A DNA stretch of 64,000 nucleotides from Candidatus Bodocaedibacter vickermanii (GTDB lineage Bacteria; Pseudomonadota; Alphaproteobacteria; UBA6184), in contig NZ_CP054719.1 in the NCBI RefSeq assembly GCF_014896945.1, forward strand, positions 1 through 64,000. The letters run 5' to 3'. Shown piece after piece: positions 36,133-46,052 of this stretch. The notes below the pieces were generated by a model. That model searched no databases and was not told the origin of the DNA. It saw only the letters and a program-made list of their open reading frames with translations. The translations under genes were made by a program, and so were the position numbers. Position 1 is the first letter of the stretch, and every line of letters begins with the position of its first letter.

Positions 36133-37044
36133 TTAATTATAGTGCGAATATCTGATCAATTGGTTTGGATTCATATACATTTTTCCACCATTTTTGCGAA
36201 GACATTTATGGAATTCGATATGCTCACAATCACCTTTGATAGAATTATATCTACATCCCTTTAATGTATTGCGTTTGTAAACTGTCAATCCGCCAAAGGC
36301 AGAATCAACGGCTACAAATGGGCTATTAACAGGATAGACTCGTTGGATTTGAGGAATGATGTCTGACCAATAGGTGTCAGGTTTATCATAATGAGCAAAA
36401 GGGAATTCACTGTTTCTAAACGCAAAGGCATCATACATTTCTCCCTTTTGATTGCTGATTCCATTGGATGCAATGGCATCCCACGATTCCCACGTTGCAA
36501 ATGAGTGGTAAATTCCGCGGATATCAAATCCATAGGACATATCCATATCAATGACAATTAATACGTTGAAATCATCGTATTCGGGTTGATTGATTTCATC
36601 GATATACAGGTTGCGTACGTCGGCAAGAAATTGAATGCTGGGGCGTTTTTTATTGTGAAAGTCTTTTGAGATAATCGTTACGTGAGTGTTATGATCTGCC
36701 CAGTGTTTCAAAAGATCTTTTGTACCATCTTTGGAATCATTTTCAACGATCACTACTTTATAATCGTTACATTGATTGCCTAGATGTTCAATGTGGCGAC
36801 GCATCGTCCAGAAATCAGTGGCATTATCACGGCTGATTCCGCAAATAATCATTTTTTGTTGAGATAGAACGTGCTTACCTTTATCAAGCATACGTTGATC
36901 CAGAACGTTAAGCTGGGTTGCGACTTCTAATGGATAAATCCACGGATATAGAAGCTCTTTGATTTTGATGCTATTCAACGTTGCACCCAAAGCTGCTATC
37001 ACTAAGCAACTGATAAACAGGAGATAACGGGGGCGAGTTCTCAT
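36133..37044 (-). CDS. Putative GT-A fold glycosyltransferase
   Basis: 303 residues. An N-terminal membrane anchor (YLLFISCLVIAALGATL) is followed by a nucleotide-sugar-binding-like beta-alpha unit (YKVVIVENDSKDGTKDLL). A DxD-type motif sits in VIDMDMSYGFD. A C-terminal CEHIEFHKCLRKNGGKMYMNP resembles eukaryotic-type mannosyltransferases such as the CAP59 group. The substrate is unknown and the family assignment is tentative. It begins 2 bp after uvrA, so it is cotranscribed with it, although no functional link is evident. Confidence 0.65.
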   Translation of the reverse strand: MRTRPRYLLFISCLVIAALGATLNSIKIKELLYPWIYPLEVATQLNVLDQRMLDKGKHVLSQQKMIICGISRDNATDFWTMRRHIEHLGNQCNDYKVVIVENDSKDGTKDLLKHWADHNTHVTIISKDFHNKKRPSIQFLADVRNLYIDEINQPEYDDFNVLIVIDMDMSYGFDIRGIYHSFATWESWDAIASNGISNQKGEMYDAFAFRNSEFPFAHYDKPDTYWSDIIPQIQRVYPVNSPFVAVDSAFGGLTVYKRNTLKGCRYNSIKGDCEHIEFHKCLRKNGGKMYMNPNQLIRYSHYN

Positions 37045-37046
37045 TA

Positions 37047-39884
37047 TTATTGTTTTGCTTTCAAATAGGGTTTTAAATATTTGCCCGTATAGCTGGCTTT
37101 AACCTTACAGATTTCTTCTGGGGTTCCTTTCGCAACAATCGTTCCACCACGTTCACCGCCTTCGGGACCGATATCAATGATGTGATCTGCGGTTTTTATA
37201 ACTTCAAGGTTATGTTCGATGACAAGGACGGTATTGCCTTGTCCCACAAGTTCCTGAAGGACAGACAACAACTGTTCAATATCATGATAATGAAGACCCG
37301 TTGTGGGTTCGTCTAGGATATATAACGTTTGACCTGTTGCTCGTTTTGAAAGTTCTTTGGATAGTTTAATGCGTTGAGCTTCACCACCAGATAGGGTGGT
37401 TGCACGTTGTCCTATCTGAATATAGCCAAGTCCGACGCGTTGCAAGGTTTCAAGTTTCCGGCGAATGGTCGGAACGTTTTCAAAGAAAATGACGCCGTCT
37501 TCAACCGTCATGGTCAACACATCTGCAATGGATTTGTCTTTATATTTCACATCTAGCGTTTCGCGATTATATCTGCGTCCTTTACATTGATCGCATTCAA
37601 CATAGACGTCGGGAAGAAAATGCATTTCAATTTTAATGACGCCATCACCTTGGCAGGATTCGCATCGTCCGCCTTTGACGTTGAATGAAAATCTACCTGC
37701 GGCATATCCACGTGCTTTTGCTTCGGGTAGAGCTGCGAACCAATCGCGAATATAGTTGAAACACCCTGTATAGGTTGCAGGATTCGATCTGGGGGTTCTG
37801 CCAATCGGTGATTGATCAATATCAATGACTTTGTCGATATGTTCTAATCCCTTTATAGCTTTGTAATGACCCGGTGTATCGGATGCGCGGTAAAAATGTT
37901 TTGCTAATGCTTTGTATAAAGTCGCAATGACCAATGAGGATTTTCCACCTCCACTAACGCCCGTAACACACGTAAGAGTTCCCAATGGAATATCTACAGT
38001 AACGTTTTTTAGGTTGTTGTGAGTAGCGCCTTCGATACGCAGTGTGTTTCCAGAGCCTTTGCGACGTTCAGTCGGAAGTTCGATCGCTTGACGCCCTGAA
38101 AGGTAGGCTCCCGTTAAGCTTGCTGGATCTGCCATTACATAGCTTGGGATTCCTTCGGAAACGATAGTTCCACCGTGAACACCCGCAAAGGGTCCCATAT
38201 CAATTAAGTAATCGCAGGCTTTCATCGTATCTTCATCATGTTCAACGACAATGACGGTGTTATCCAGGTTGCGCAGGTGTTTTAATGTGGCGATCAGTTG
38301 GTCATTATCGCGCTGATGTAATCCAATTGAAGGTTCATCCAGCACATACAACACGCCTGTTAATCCAGAACCAATTTGAGATGCCAGTCGAATGCGTTGG
38401 CTTTCTCCACCTGAAAGTGTTCCAGCTTTTCGAGAAAGTGTTAGATAGTTTAAGCCCACATTCACCAAGAAACTTAAGCGTTCACGGACTTCTTTCAGAA
38501 TACGATGGGCAATTTCAGTTTGCTTTTGTGTTAGATGGGATTCTAATGTATTTGCCCATGTATGAGCGTCTTCAATAGAAAGTAATGTAATTTCACCAAT
38601 GTGTTTTCCGTCAATTTTAACAGCTCTGGCACGTTCGCTTAATCGCCATCCATGACACGTTTCACAGGGTAAAGCTTTTTGATATTTAGACAGTTCTTCT
38701 TGAATCATATCGCTGCTGGTTTCGCGGAAACGTCGATCAAAGAAAGCAAGTAACCCTTCATAAGGTTTGCTTTTTTTGTAATGTCCATAACTGGTGGAAT
38801 CAAAGATAAACATAATACGTTCGCGTGTACCATTCAAAAGGACATCTTTTAATTTTTTTGGAACATCTTTATAGGGCAATGATGGATCCACATCAAAATG
38901 TTTTGCGATACTGGTAAGTACACCTTGATAGTATCCTGCTTTATCCGTATTCCAGGGCGCTACCGCATCAATGAAGGGCAGGGCGTGATCGGGGATCAAC
39001 AGGTCTGCATCAAAAACGACTTTTTCACCCAATCCATCACACGCTTCGCAAGCACCATGAGGGCTGTTGAATGAGAATAAGCGGGGCTCAATTTCTGGAA
39101 TCGTAAAACCAGAGACTGGACATGCAAAGTTAGCAGAAAACATTTGGCGATCATTAGTCGTTGCGTCTTGAACATAGATCAAGCCTTGCCCCATATCCAG
39201 GGCAGTTTCTAATGTGTCCGCTAATCTGGTTTCAATTCCGGGTTTCATCACTAAACGATCAACGACAACCTCGATATCATGGCGGATATTTTTTTCAAGG
39301 GCAGGGACTTCGTCTAAGTTCATTAGCGTTCCATCAACGATAACGCGTAAGAATCCTTTTTTTTGAAGATCTGTTAATTCTTTTTTATATTCACCCTTTT
39401 TGCCGCGAGCGATGGGTGCCAGAATATAAAATTTCCAGCCCTCATCGTGAGTCATAATGCGATCCACCATTTGACTGACCGTTTGGCTTTCAATCGGTTT
39501 TCCGGTCGTTGGTGAGTAGGGGATGCCCACACGAGCATATAACAGGCGCAAATAATCATAAATTTCAGTAACTGTCGCAACCGTCGATCGAGGGTTTTTA
39601 GAGGTTGTTTTTTGCTCAATGGAAATAGCCGGTGATAATCCTTCGATCAGATCGACATCGGGTTTTTCCATCAGTTGCAAAAATTGACGAGCATAGGCCG
39701 ATAAGCTTTCCACATATCGACGTTGTCCCTCGGCATAGATAGTATCAAATGCGAGGGACGATTTGCCTGATCCGCTGACCCCGGTAATTACAACCAATTT
39801 TCCTTTGGGAATATCTAGGTTAATATTTTTAAGGTTGTGTTCTCGAGCACCGCGAATATGGATAAATTTTGTGGGGTCATGCAT
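37047..39884 (-). CDS. uvrA: Excinuclease ABC subunit A
   Basis: DNA damage sensor of nucleotide excision repair. It is a 945-residue duplicated ABC ATPase: Walker [10 protein letters not shown] near residue 35 and GVSGGGKSS near 645, with two LSGGE signatures. The second zinc finger (CESCQGDG … CDQCKGRR) is intact. The first zinc module reads CPVSG…CEACDGLG, so one Cys is a Ser, a degeneration common in alphaproteobacterial UvrA. Full length and apparently functional. Confidence 0.97.
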   Translation of the reverse strand: MHDPTKFIHIRGAREHNLKNINLDIPKGKLVVITGVSGSGKSSLAFDTIYAEGQRRYVESLSAYARQFLQLMEKPDVDLIEGLSPAISIEQKTTSKNPRSTVATVTEIYDYLRLLYARVGIPYSPTTGKPIESQTVSQMVDRIMTHDEGWKFYILAPIARGKKGEYKKELTDLQKKGFLRVIVDGTLMNLDEVPALEKNIRHDIEVVVDRLVMKPGIETRLADTLETALDMGQGLIYVQDATTNDRQMFSANFACPVSGFTIPEIEPRLFSFNSPHGACEACDGLGEKVVFDADLLIPDHALPFIDAVAPWNTDKAGYYQGVLTSIAKHFDVDPSLPYKDVPKKLKDVLLNGTRERIMFIFDSTSYGHYKKSKPYEGLLAFFDRRFRETSSDMIQEELSKYQKALPCETCHGWRLSERARAVKIDGKHIGEITLLSIEDAHTWANTLESHLTQKQTEIAHRILKEVRERLSFLVNVGLNYLTLSRKAGTLSGGESQRIRLASQIGSGLTGVLYVLDEPSIGLHQRDNDQLIATLKHLRNLDNTVIVVEHDEDTMKACDYLIDMGPFAGVHGGTIVSEGIPSYVMADPASLTGAYLSGRQAIELPTERRKGSGNTLRIEGATHNNLKNVTVDIPLGTLTCVTGVSGGGKSSLVIATLYKALAKHFYRASDTPGHYKAIKGLEHIDKVIDIDQSPIGRTPRSNPATYTGCFNYIRDWFAALPEAKARGYAAGRFSFNVKGGRCESCQGDGVIKIEMHFLPDVYVECDQCKGRRYNRETLDVKYKDKSIADVLTMTVEDGVIFFENVPTIRRKLETLQRVGLGYIQIGQRATTLSGGEAQRIKLSKELSKRATGQTLYILDEPTTGLHYHDIEQLLSVLQELVGQGNTVLVIEHNLEVIKTADHIIDIGPEGGERGGTIVAKGTPEEICKVKASYTGKYLKPYLKAKQ

Positions 39885-39964
39885 GGGGTCATTCCCTTTA
39901 TTTTGATTGGGGTTGATGTCCTATTCTTTTAGCATTTATTGCGTCGTGAGGCAAGATGATCATT

Positions 39965-40074
39965 TTGGTAACGTGCCGTTGCATCCAGTAATAGAATAGG
40001 TAAGTAACGTGTGTGCTTATAACACTTGTCGAAGCGCATCGGATCTAACCTAATGGATGCAACGGCACGTTGCT
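39965..40074. repeat. Composite palindrome between uvrA and the GNAT gene
   Basis: Two triloop hairpins (AACGTGCCGTT at about 39970-39980 and GCAACGGCACGTTGC at 40059-40073) flank the TCGGATCTAACCTAATGG half. The second hairpin overlaps a TAG stop of the alternative reading frame of the GNAT gene. Confidence 0.85.
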
Positions 40075-40151
40075 ATGGTTTCTTCTTTACGGGATTCTTT
40101 ATTGGTCGTGAAACATCAGAACCTACACGAGGAATTTCTTTATTCCAAAAT

Positions 40152-40919
40152 TTATTTAAGCGTTTTCCAACTTATTTGTGTTTCATAGGTAAGGCGTTTA
40201 ACAAATTCAGTTTCATTGATTTTTTGATAACTAAGATGACCTTGTAAGCTTTCTAAAATACCAATGATTCCAAGCTCTGAAATGTTTGGATCAGAATGCC
40301 TAACTAAAGTATCAACAATTTGAATGGCGCAAATAAATTCTTTTTCACGTTGTGCTTTATAAAGTTCCACTATATAATGAGCAAAATCATTTGCAAATGA
40401 GTAGAGTGAATCTTTGTCATCAAATAACATAAACCGTGATTCATAGTCTGGACATTCTGAAATAATCAGTTGATACAGTTCTTTAATTGATAGTTCCGTA
40501 ATATAGCTTGAATGTTCAGTATATCGGGAAGTTAATGATTTTCTCATTTTAAATAAGGAGTTGCCGTTTGAGGTGGTTACTTCCGAATCGTATACATATC
40601 CTAATGATTCAAAAAATTCAAAAGCTTCAATAGGACTCAGAACCATGATCTGATTGTAATCTTTGATCCATGCGTAATCTTCACTTAATCGCACAAGATC
40701 TTGGCCGATGCCTTGTTCTCGTCGTTGAGGGATGACATTCAAATGAATGATTTCCATAACGTCGTCGTTGGGAGAGATGACAGCAGTTCCGACAGTTTGC
40801 TCCTTTTTCGTACAACGTATGCCAACAGCGTTTTGAGATGTAGTGGATAAATTAAGATCACTCATAAAATCAACATAATCAGGTTGAGTGTTATCAATGA
40901 TACTTAAATCACGCAGCAT
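40152..40919 (-). CDS. GNAT-DUF7674-like two-domain protein, 3' end probably frameshifted
   Basis: 255 residues from the ATG at 40919 that shares a base with the tgt stop (TAATG). The N-terminal half is GNAT-like (NVIPQRREQGIGQDLVRL). The C-terminal half, from about residue 130, is helical and resembles DUF7674, seen in some immunity-type proteins. After a run of four A (plus-strand T, 40163-40166) the frame ends at once in ISWKTLK; one base less would continue as SWKRLNKFWNKEIPRVGS to a TAG at 40073-40075. So the annotated end may be a mutation or a sequencing error. Function unknown. Confidence 0.65.
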   Translation of the reverse strand: MLRDLSIIDNTQPDYVDFMSDLNLSTTSQNAVGIRCTKKEQTVGTAVISPNDDVMEIIHLNVIPQRREQGIGQDLVRLSEDYAWIKDYNQIMVLSPIEAFEFFESLGYVYDSEVTTSNGNSLFKMRKSLTSRYTEHSSYITELSIKELYQLIISECPDYESRFMLFDDKDSLYSFANDFAHYIVELYKAQREKEFICAIQIVDTLVRHSDPNISELGIIGILESLQGHLSYQKINETEFVKRLTYETQISWKTLK

Positions 40920-42094
40920 TATGATTGCGTCCATTCTTTCTCAACGGCATCAAGAGTACCGGTTTGAATGCTCCTGCGGACATCGGCCATTAATCGATTC
41001 ATGAAGGATACGTTGTGAATCGTGAGCAGTTGCAATGCAAGAAGTTCTTTTGCCTTCAATAAATAGTGGATATATCCTTTTGAAAAGTGAGTACATGTGT
41101 GGCACGTGCAATCAGGTTCAATAGGATCCGTAGATTCCTTATTGATGGCATTGTTCAGGTTAAGGTGTTCACGAGTTGAAGACGTGTTATGTTTTGCTTT
41201 CACGAGAGCACCCCCATGGCGAGCCAATCGAGTCGGATGTACGCAGTCAAAGGTATCGATACCATAACGTACACCATTGAAAATATCACTGGTCCCACCA
41301 ATCCCTAACAAATGGACGGGACGATCCCGACGCAGCGTTGCCATTGCGACGCCAACGACATCGTGCATTTGCCCCTTGCTTTGTCCCAAGGATCCTCCGA
41401 CTGCGATTCCAAAGAAATCATGATCGTTAACGAACTCGCAACTTTCAATGCGAAGGTCGGGATAAATTCCACCTTGGACGATGCCGTAGACTTTCTGTTT
41501 GCCGTTATCGTGACGTTTGAATTCGGCTAAACTGCGTTGACCCCATCGATGGCTCATTCGCATAGACGCTGCGGTGTAGCTTTTGTCCACGTGAAATGGT
41601 GTGCATTCGTCTAACATCACGGCAAAGTCAACGCCCAGTTTGCGTTGGACTTCCATTGATTTTTCAGGCGTTAAAAAATGGAGGCTGCCATCTACATAGG
41701 ATTTGAATTTCGCACCTTCTTCTGTAATCTTTAATAACGTTTGAGGGCGTTTAGTATCCCTGCGTCCTTTGATTTCTGAGGCAACAGATCCATGACCTAA
41801 ACTGAAGATTTGAAATCCACCAGAGTCTGTCAACAGAGGACCATCCCATCCCATGAATTTATGCAATCCCCCCATCTTTTCAATATGATCGGCACCTGGG
41901 TTTAACATCAAATGATAGGTGTTGGACAAGATAAACTGAGTGCCTTCAGTTTTCATTTGAGATGGCAACAATCCTTTAATAGCACCCTTTGTGGCGCAAA
42001 AGATAAAGTTAGGCGTTTGTATTGTTCCGTGTGGGCAAACAAGCTCTCCGCATCTGGCGTTTTCATGGGTATGTGTTATTTTAAAGTTAAACAT
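40919..42094 (-). CDS. tgt: Queuine tRNA-ribosyltransferase
   Basis: Exchanges G34 for a queuosine precursor in GUN-anticodon tRNAs. Active-site stretches: TDSGGFQIFSLG near residues 90-101, GIVQGG, and DTFDCVHPTRLARHG near 270. Zinc ligands are CTCHTC near 320 with a downstream His. The length of 391 residues is normal. It is translationally coupled to the GNAT-DUF7674 gene. It fits with the VUT transporter at 14879-15637. Confidence 0.96.
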   Translation of the reverse strand: MFNFKITHTHENARCGELVCPHGTIQTPNFIFCATKGAIKGLLPSQMKTEGTQFILSNTYHLMLNPGADHIEKMGGLHKFMGWDGPLLTDSGGFQIFSLGHGSVASEIKGRRDTKRPQTLLKITEEGAKFKSYVDGSLHFLTPEKSMEVQRKLGVDFAVMLDECTPFHVDKSYTAASMRMSHRWGQRSLAEFKRHDNGKQKVYGIVQGGIYPDLRIESCEFVNDHDFFGIAVGGSLGQSKGQMHDVVGVAMATLRRDRPVHLLGIGGTSDIFNGVRYGIDTFDCVHPTRLARHGGALVKAKHNTSSTREHLNLNNAINKESTDPIEPDCTCHTCTHFSKGYIHYLLKAKELLALQLLTIHNVSFMNRLMADVRRSIQTGTLDAVEKEWTQS

Positions 42095-42139
42095 GAGTTG
42101 TGTCTTTAATTTATGCTGCCTTTATGTACCATTAATTAG

Positions 42140-42258
42140 TTTCAGATGCAACCAGGGATGACCAGCGTGACGCTGGACCCTTTTGAGAGATTCGATAGTA
42201 ATTTAGAACTATGTTTGACCGAATCGGATCCATCTAATAGATGCAACGGCACGTTGCT
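42140..42258. repeat. Palindromes between tgt and the MFS gene
   Basis: CCAGGGATGACCAGCGTGACGC-type compound hairpins at about 42148-42177, a CGAATCGGATCCATC half, and GCAACGGCACGTTGC at 42243-42257, which overlaps the MFS stop codon by one base. Confidence 0.85.
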
Positions 42259-43475
42259 AGCGAGCTCTAATAAACAAAAGAGTGACCAATGCAAGTATCG
42301 TGCTTGCAGGGATAAACATTAATGCATATTGATAGTTTTCGCACAAGGTAGATCCCAGCTGAAGATCAATAACCTTTCCAACAACAATTACGGAAAGGGC
42401 TTCGAATAAAGTATTAATGGTATTCATGAATCCCATTGCAGCGCCAACCAATAGTACACTGTAGTTTTCTTTTAGCGTGGTAAATGCAAGGGCAAAACCA
42501 CTGGAGCAAAAACCCACCAGGAACATCAATATTGCGATGGTCATATATGAAAGACTGGCCGTGTAAATCAGTATTGAACTAACACACAATGTTGAAAGGG
42601 CAGATATAAACATCAGTATTTTGCGTTTACCCAACGCATCTGAAATATATCCATAGGCGGGAGATCCAAAAATCCATCCAGCCAAAATCATAGACGTTAA
42701 TCCGCCAGCCACTTCTAATGACAAGCTGTGTGTTTCAGATAAATATGCAGTTCCCCAAAATGCAAGAATTGTGGTGGGAACAAACATTAGTCCAGCATAG
42801 ATTGCAGAGAACCACGCTTGTTTATTAAGAGTTACCTCTAACAGTTGATAACATAATTTACCCAAAGATATTTTATCGTCAGCAGTTTCGGAGGTGTTTG
42901 GATTTTTATCGCGAATGATCCACCACATTACAGCGGCCATTGCGATACATGCAAAAGCCTGCTAACTCCATCCCGCTGCGCCAACCATACAGCGAAAGTA
43001 AAAATGTTGATAAGTTGATTCCAAACATTCCGCCCACAAATGCGATGGTAACCATCGAACCAAACAGGAAAGCAAATCGATTTGGGTTAAACCAAATAGC
43101 GGCAAGTTTAGAGCACGTTACCAAAGCGAAGGAAGCTCCAAATCCAATTAGGGCTCGCCCCATTAATAATGCGAATGTAGTGTCGGCTTTTGAAAATAAA
43201 AAACATCCAGCGGCGCAGGCAAGAGCAGCGAAGGTAATGATTTTACGGGCGCCCCAGCGATCGACTAGAATGCCTGAGGGGATTTGCATTACGGTGTATA
43301 CAAGCATATACATCGAAATAACCCATCCAAAATCTGTAGCTGTGATATTAAATTCATCCATTAATGTTGGTTTTAAAACACTGACTGAAAATTTTAATAA
43401 ATAGTCATAAAAAAAGAATAAGGCAACAAGCCCCCAAGATAAAATACCGCGATTTGAATTTAATATGTGTAACAT
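42257..43475 (-). pseudogene. MFS transporter split by a +1 frameshift
   Basis: Two overlapping frames make one 12-helix MFS protein of about 402 residues. The N-terminal frame (42906-43475) has the family motif GILVDRWGARKI. The C-terminal frame (42257-42940) has GYISDALGKRK. Removing one base from the run of four A at 42953-42956 joins ELAGF to ACIAMAAVMWWIIRD. Substrate unknown; the layout resembles small-solute MFS carriers of amoeba- or host-associated bacteria. It is either a recent mutation or a sequencing error. Confidence 0.8.
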
Positions 43476-43579
43476 TGCTTTTTGTTCAGTTGTTATTAAT
43501 TATAGATATTGTTTTTTTAATCTAAAATAGTATTTCTACATGTATTATTCTGGTTTTGCTAGTGTTTTGTTAAGACATT

Positions 43580-43715
43580 CTAAAAATATATACGTGCCGG
43601 CTTGCGTGTGCAAGCCGTGGGTTAGGATCTGGTAGCGTCTCTATGCGCTATCCAGATCGGGTGGGTGGGCAATCAAGAGCCTTCTGAGCAACGCGAAGAA
43701 GCCTATAGTTTCTAG
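43580..43715. other. Structured spacer after the GNAT lipoprotein gene
   Basis: Contains CGGCTTGCGTGTGCAAGCCG (about 43599-43618), an 8-bp stem with a 4-base loop, and a longer imperfect hairpin GATCTGGTAGCG…CGCTATCCAGATC (about 43627-43658). These differ from the triloop family and could end transcription from either side. Confidence 0.5.
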
Positions 43716-44516
43716 TTAATTTTCACCAATACGCTTTAAAAAAATGACCTTTGGCTCTGGCCTGCGGGGTGTTGTCATTACAGTTATTTTGTGAGACTTA
43801 CCATCAATGATGATTTGCTGTTGTGTGAACTTGACATGATCTGGGGGGGGTTCATTTAATTCATCTTTGAATTGATTAGATTTGAATTCAGATTTAAATC
43901 CAGAACTGATGAGTAATTTCATTGCTGGGATATTGTCTGGAGAAACCCTAGCAATAAGAGTTCGTATTTCAGATTTGCGATCACCATTGAGGGTGGTTCC
44001 AGCTTTGTTTAAGAATGTTGCCCAACGATCTAAGGCAGCCATCGCCTTCTTACCATACCCTTGATTTCGAAAACCGGGTAATTCAATTAAAAACAGTTCA
44101 GCCATATGTTTGTTTGGAAACTGACCAATTCCACAGTGCATAAAAGCAGTGCCATCCGGAGCGTATCCCACAAATCCACTGAGGAAATTTCCATCTTCCC
44201 AACGATAGGATTGGTTGATTAATATATGTAGGGCTTCGGGGGTTGATTTAGGCTTTCCATCTAAATAGCCCTTTATTGATTTTGGTAAAGTATACAGATA
44301 GATAAATAAATTTTGTTGGCTTTCATCAGAGGCATCGCAAGGCTTTAATATAAAACCATCGCCACCTGGAATAGAGTGTGGACGATTAGACTGAGAATCC
44401 CATTGAATGTTATAGCGCTGTGCTAGGTTTGGCAATGAGTCTGAAGATTGTGGCGCATCAAGCGTTGCGCATCCTAGGAGTATTAAGCTGAGCAGAGTTG
44501 CTTTTAAATAATTCAT
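43716..44516 (-). CDS. GNAT-like lipoprotein
   Basis: 266 residues from the ATG at 44516 (an ATG 6 bp earlier is also possible). The lipobox LLGC places the lipidated Cys near residue 16 to 17. The GNAT acyl-CoA loop is readable as LPGFRNQGYGKKAMAALDRW near residue 150, and SPDNIPAMKLLISSGFKSE follows. It has the same overall plan as the exported GNAT at 29703-30491 (IQWDSQSNRPHSI against IFWDSKQRSPIAI at the mature N-terminus), so the two are paralogues. Confidence 0.75.
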   Translation of the reverse strand: MNYLKATLLSLILLGCATLDAPQSSDSLPNLAQRYNIQWDSQSNRPHSIPGGDGFILKPCDASDESQQNLFIYLYTLPKSIKGYLDGKPKSTPEALHILINQSYRWEDGNFLSGFVGYAPDGTAFMHCGIGQFPNKHMAELFLIELPGFRNQGYGKKAMAALDRWATFLNKAGTTLNGDRKSEIRTLIARVSPDNIPAMKLLISSGFKSEFKSNQFKDELNEPPPDHVKFTQQQIIIDGKSHKITVMTTPRRPEPKVIFLKRIGEN

Positions 44517-44659
44517 TGGCATCTTTCAAGTCATGTTTAAATATGTATCATTTTAATGTTAACCTAGTTCTGTAGAGGAAGTTAAGAGTTATTATCAAAT
44601 TAACCTTCATTTAAACTAAACGTGGTTAAAGTTAATTAATATGAAAAGAAAGCGTGATC

Positions 44660-44899
44660 ATGTACAACAATAAAAGAGTGATATTTATCGTAGCTGTATC
44701 TTTAATTCATACGATTTATGGGGTGAATGACATGAGTAATCCTGTCGAGGTGGTTAAGGCTTTAGAAAAAACTCCGGTGGAACGGGTCGAGGCAACAAAA
44801 GATGAGACCGTGTTGTCTGATCCTGCAGGAACTCACGAGGATTTGAATGAGATGATCGCAGCGGCGTGTGCACACACACGGGGAAATGGAGATATATAA
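44660..44899 (+). CDS. Small exported acidic protein, unknown function
   Basis: 79 residues from the ATG at 44660 (a GTG 6 bp upstream is possible). Signal peptide VIFIVAVSLIHTIYG. The mature part of about 60 residues is acidic and Glu/Thr-rich with no recognised family. Confidence 0.5.
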   Translation: MYNNKRVIFIVAVSLIHTIYGVNDMSNPVEVVKALEKTPVERVEATKDETVLSDPAGTHEDLNEMIAAACAHTRGNGDI

Positions 44900-44975
44900 A
44901 ATACTTGTAAAGATATCATTTGACTTTTAATCTGAATTTTATCAAAAGTGATTGTTAAAATTAGGATAAACGTAA

Positions 44976-45548
44976 ATGAAGCGATATATATTGGGATTAC
45001 TGGTATTGGTGAATTTTGAGACACATTATATATCTGCGGCTGAGTTGGATTCTGCAGCTGTTAAAATCTTATACACATATACAAATGACCAAGCCTCAAG
45101 AGCGGCTGGTTTGGTGCCTGTGCGGTTACACCGTGATGTAGATGAACAGCCACACACGCTAACACTCAACGTTCATTTTTATGGTGTCGCGCGAACAGTG
45201 AAAGAAATTTTAGATGGAGTTATAGACGGATTGGATCTTAATGAATTTGCAACGCTGCATATGCGAAGTAGTTTTGGAAAGGTAGCTGATTCACATGCGT
45301 TTGCACTGGAAGAATTACGTCGTATTGGAGCCTTGAGCATTGATTATATTCGTGCAGAGAATACGGTTGAGCGCATCAAGACCAGAAGAATTAGCTGGAT
45401 GGTTGATGCAATTGCAGGCACTCATCCACACGCTTGGGGTGATAGAGCGAAAAGAGAGCGTATTAGAGCGCTTGTAGAAAAAAATTATTTTGATAATTCC
45501 GGAAGACCTAGGTCTTTGCGCGAGCTTCAGAAGGTTGTAAACAGTTAA
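44976..45548 (+). CDS. Exported protein, possibly cut by an in-frame stop
   Basis: 190 residues with signal peptide YILGLLVLVNFETHYISA. The mature region is helical and basic (LRRIGALSIDYIRAENTVERIKTRR). The stop TAA at 45546-45548 is followed in the same frame by 62 open codons with sensible composition (QLSYGEFQEDDANEYVT…), ending TAA at 45735-45737. The gene may therefore be a truncated form of a 253-residue protein. No family recognised. Confidence 0.6.
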   Translation: MKRYILGLLVLVNFETHYISAAELDSAAVKILYTYTNDQASRAAGLVPVRLHRDVDEQPHTLTLNVHFYGVARTVKEILDGVIDGLDLNEFATLHMRSSFGKVADSHAFALEELRRIGALSIDYIRAENTVERIKTRRISWMVDAIAGTHPHAWGDRAKRERIRALVEKNYFDNSGRPRSLRELQKVVNS

Positions 45549-45794
45549 CAGCTTTCGTACGGCGAGTTTCAAGAAGATGATGCGAATGAGTATGTAACGC
45601 TAGCTATTCAAACTCTTAAAGCCATTCAAGTTAATCCATTGTGCATAGGTGTTAATTTCATTGATGAAAAGTGGTCACAAGTGCGAAAGCAAAATTTGAA
45701 GATACTTATTGCTTTGAAAGCGGAATATTGGCATTAAAGGTTCGTTAATCTTTTGTCTATATTCTTTACACGATACCTTGTGTAAGGAGCCGAT

Positions 45795-46052
45795 ATGCTT
45801 AAAGTGTTTACTATTACCGTTTTGCTATTATCAAATTCGGAGGCTGCCGTTGAAGATAGTTTAGGGCATAGCGGCAAGTACCCTAATAAAATTATAGAGC
45901 ATCTTGATAACCAATTCCCACGCCCCCATGTAGTCAGTTTGAGTGATGTGTCAGCTGCTATTCAAGCGATTTATCCAAATATAGATGGTGTTCAAGCACA
46001 ACAACTTCAAGTGGATGTAGTGATGGCCTATTTAACTAGAAGAGAATCTTAA
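45795..46052 (+). CDS. Small exported protein, unknown function
   Basis: 85 residues with signal peptide LKVFTITVLLLSNSEA. A strong TAAGGAG precedes the ATG. The mature part of about 67 residues has no recognised family. Palindromic repeats begin 2 bp after its stop. Confidence 0.6.
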   Translation: MLKVFTITVLLLSNSEAAVEDSLGHSGKYPNKIIEHLDNQFPRPHVVSLSDVSAAIQAIYPNIDGVQAQQLQVDVVMAYLTRRES

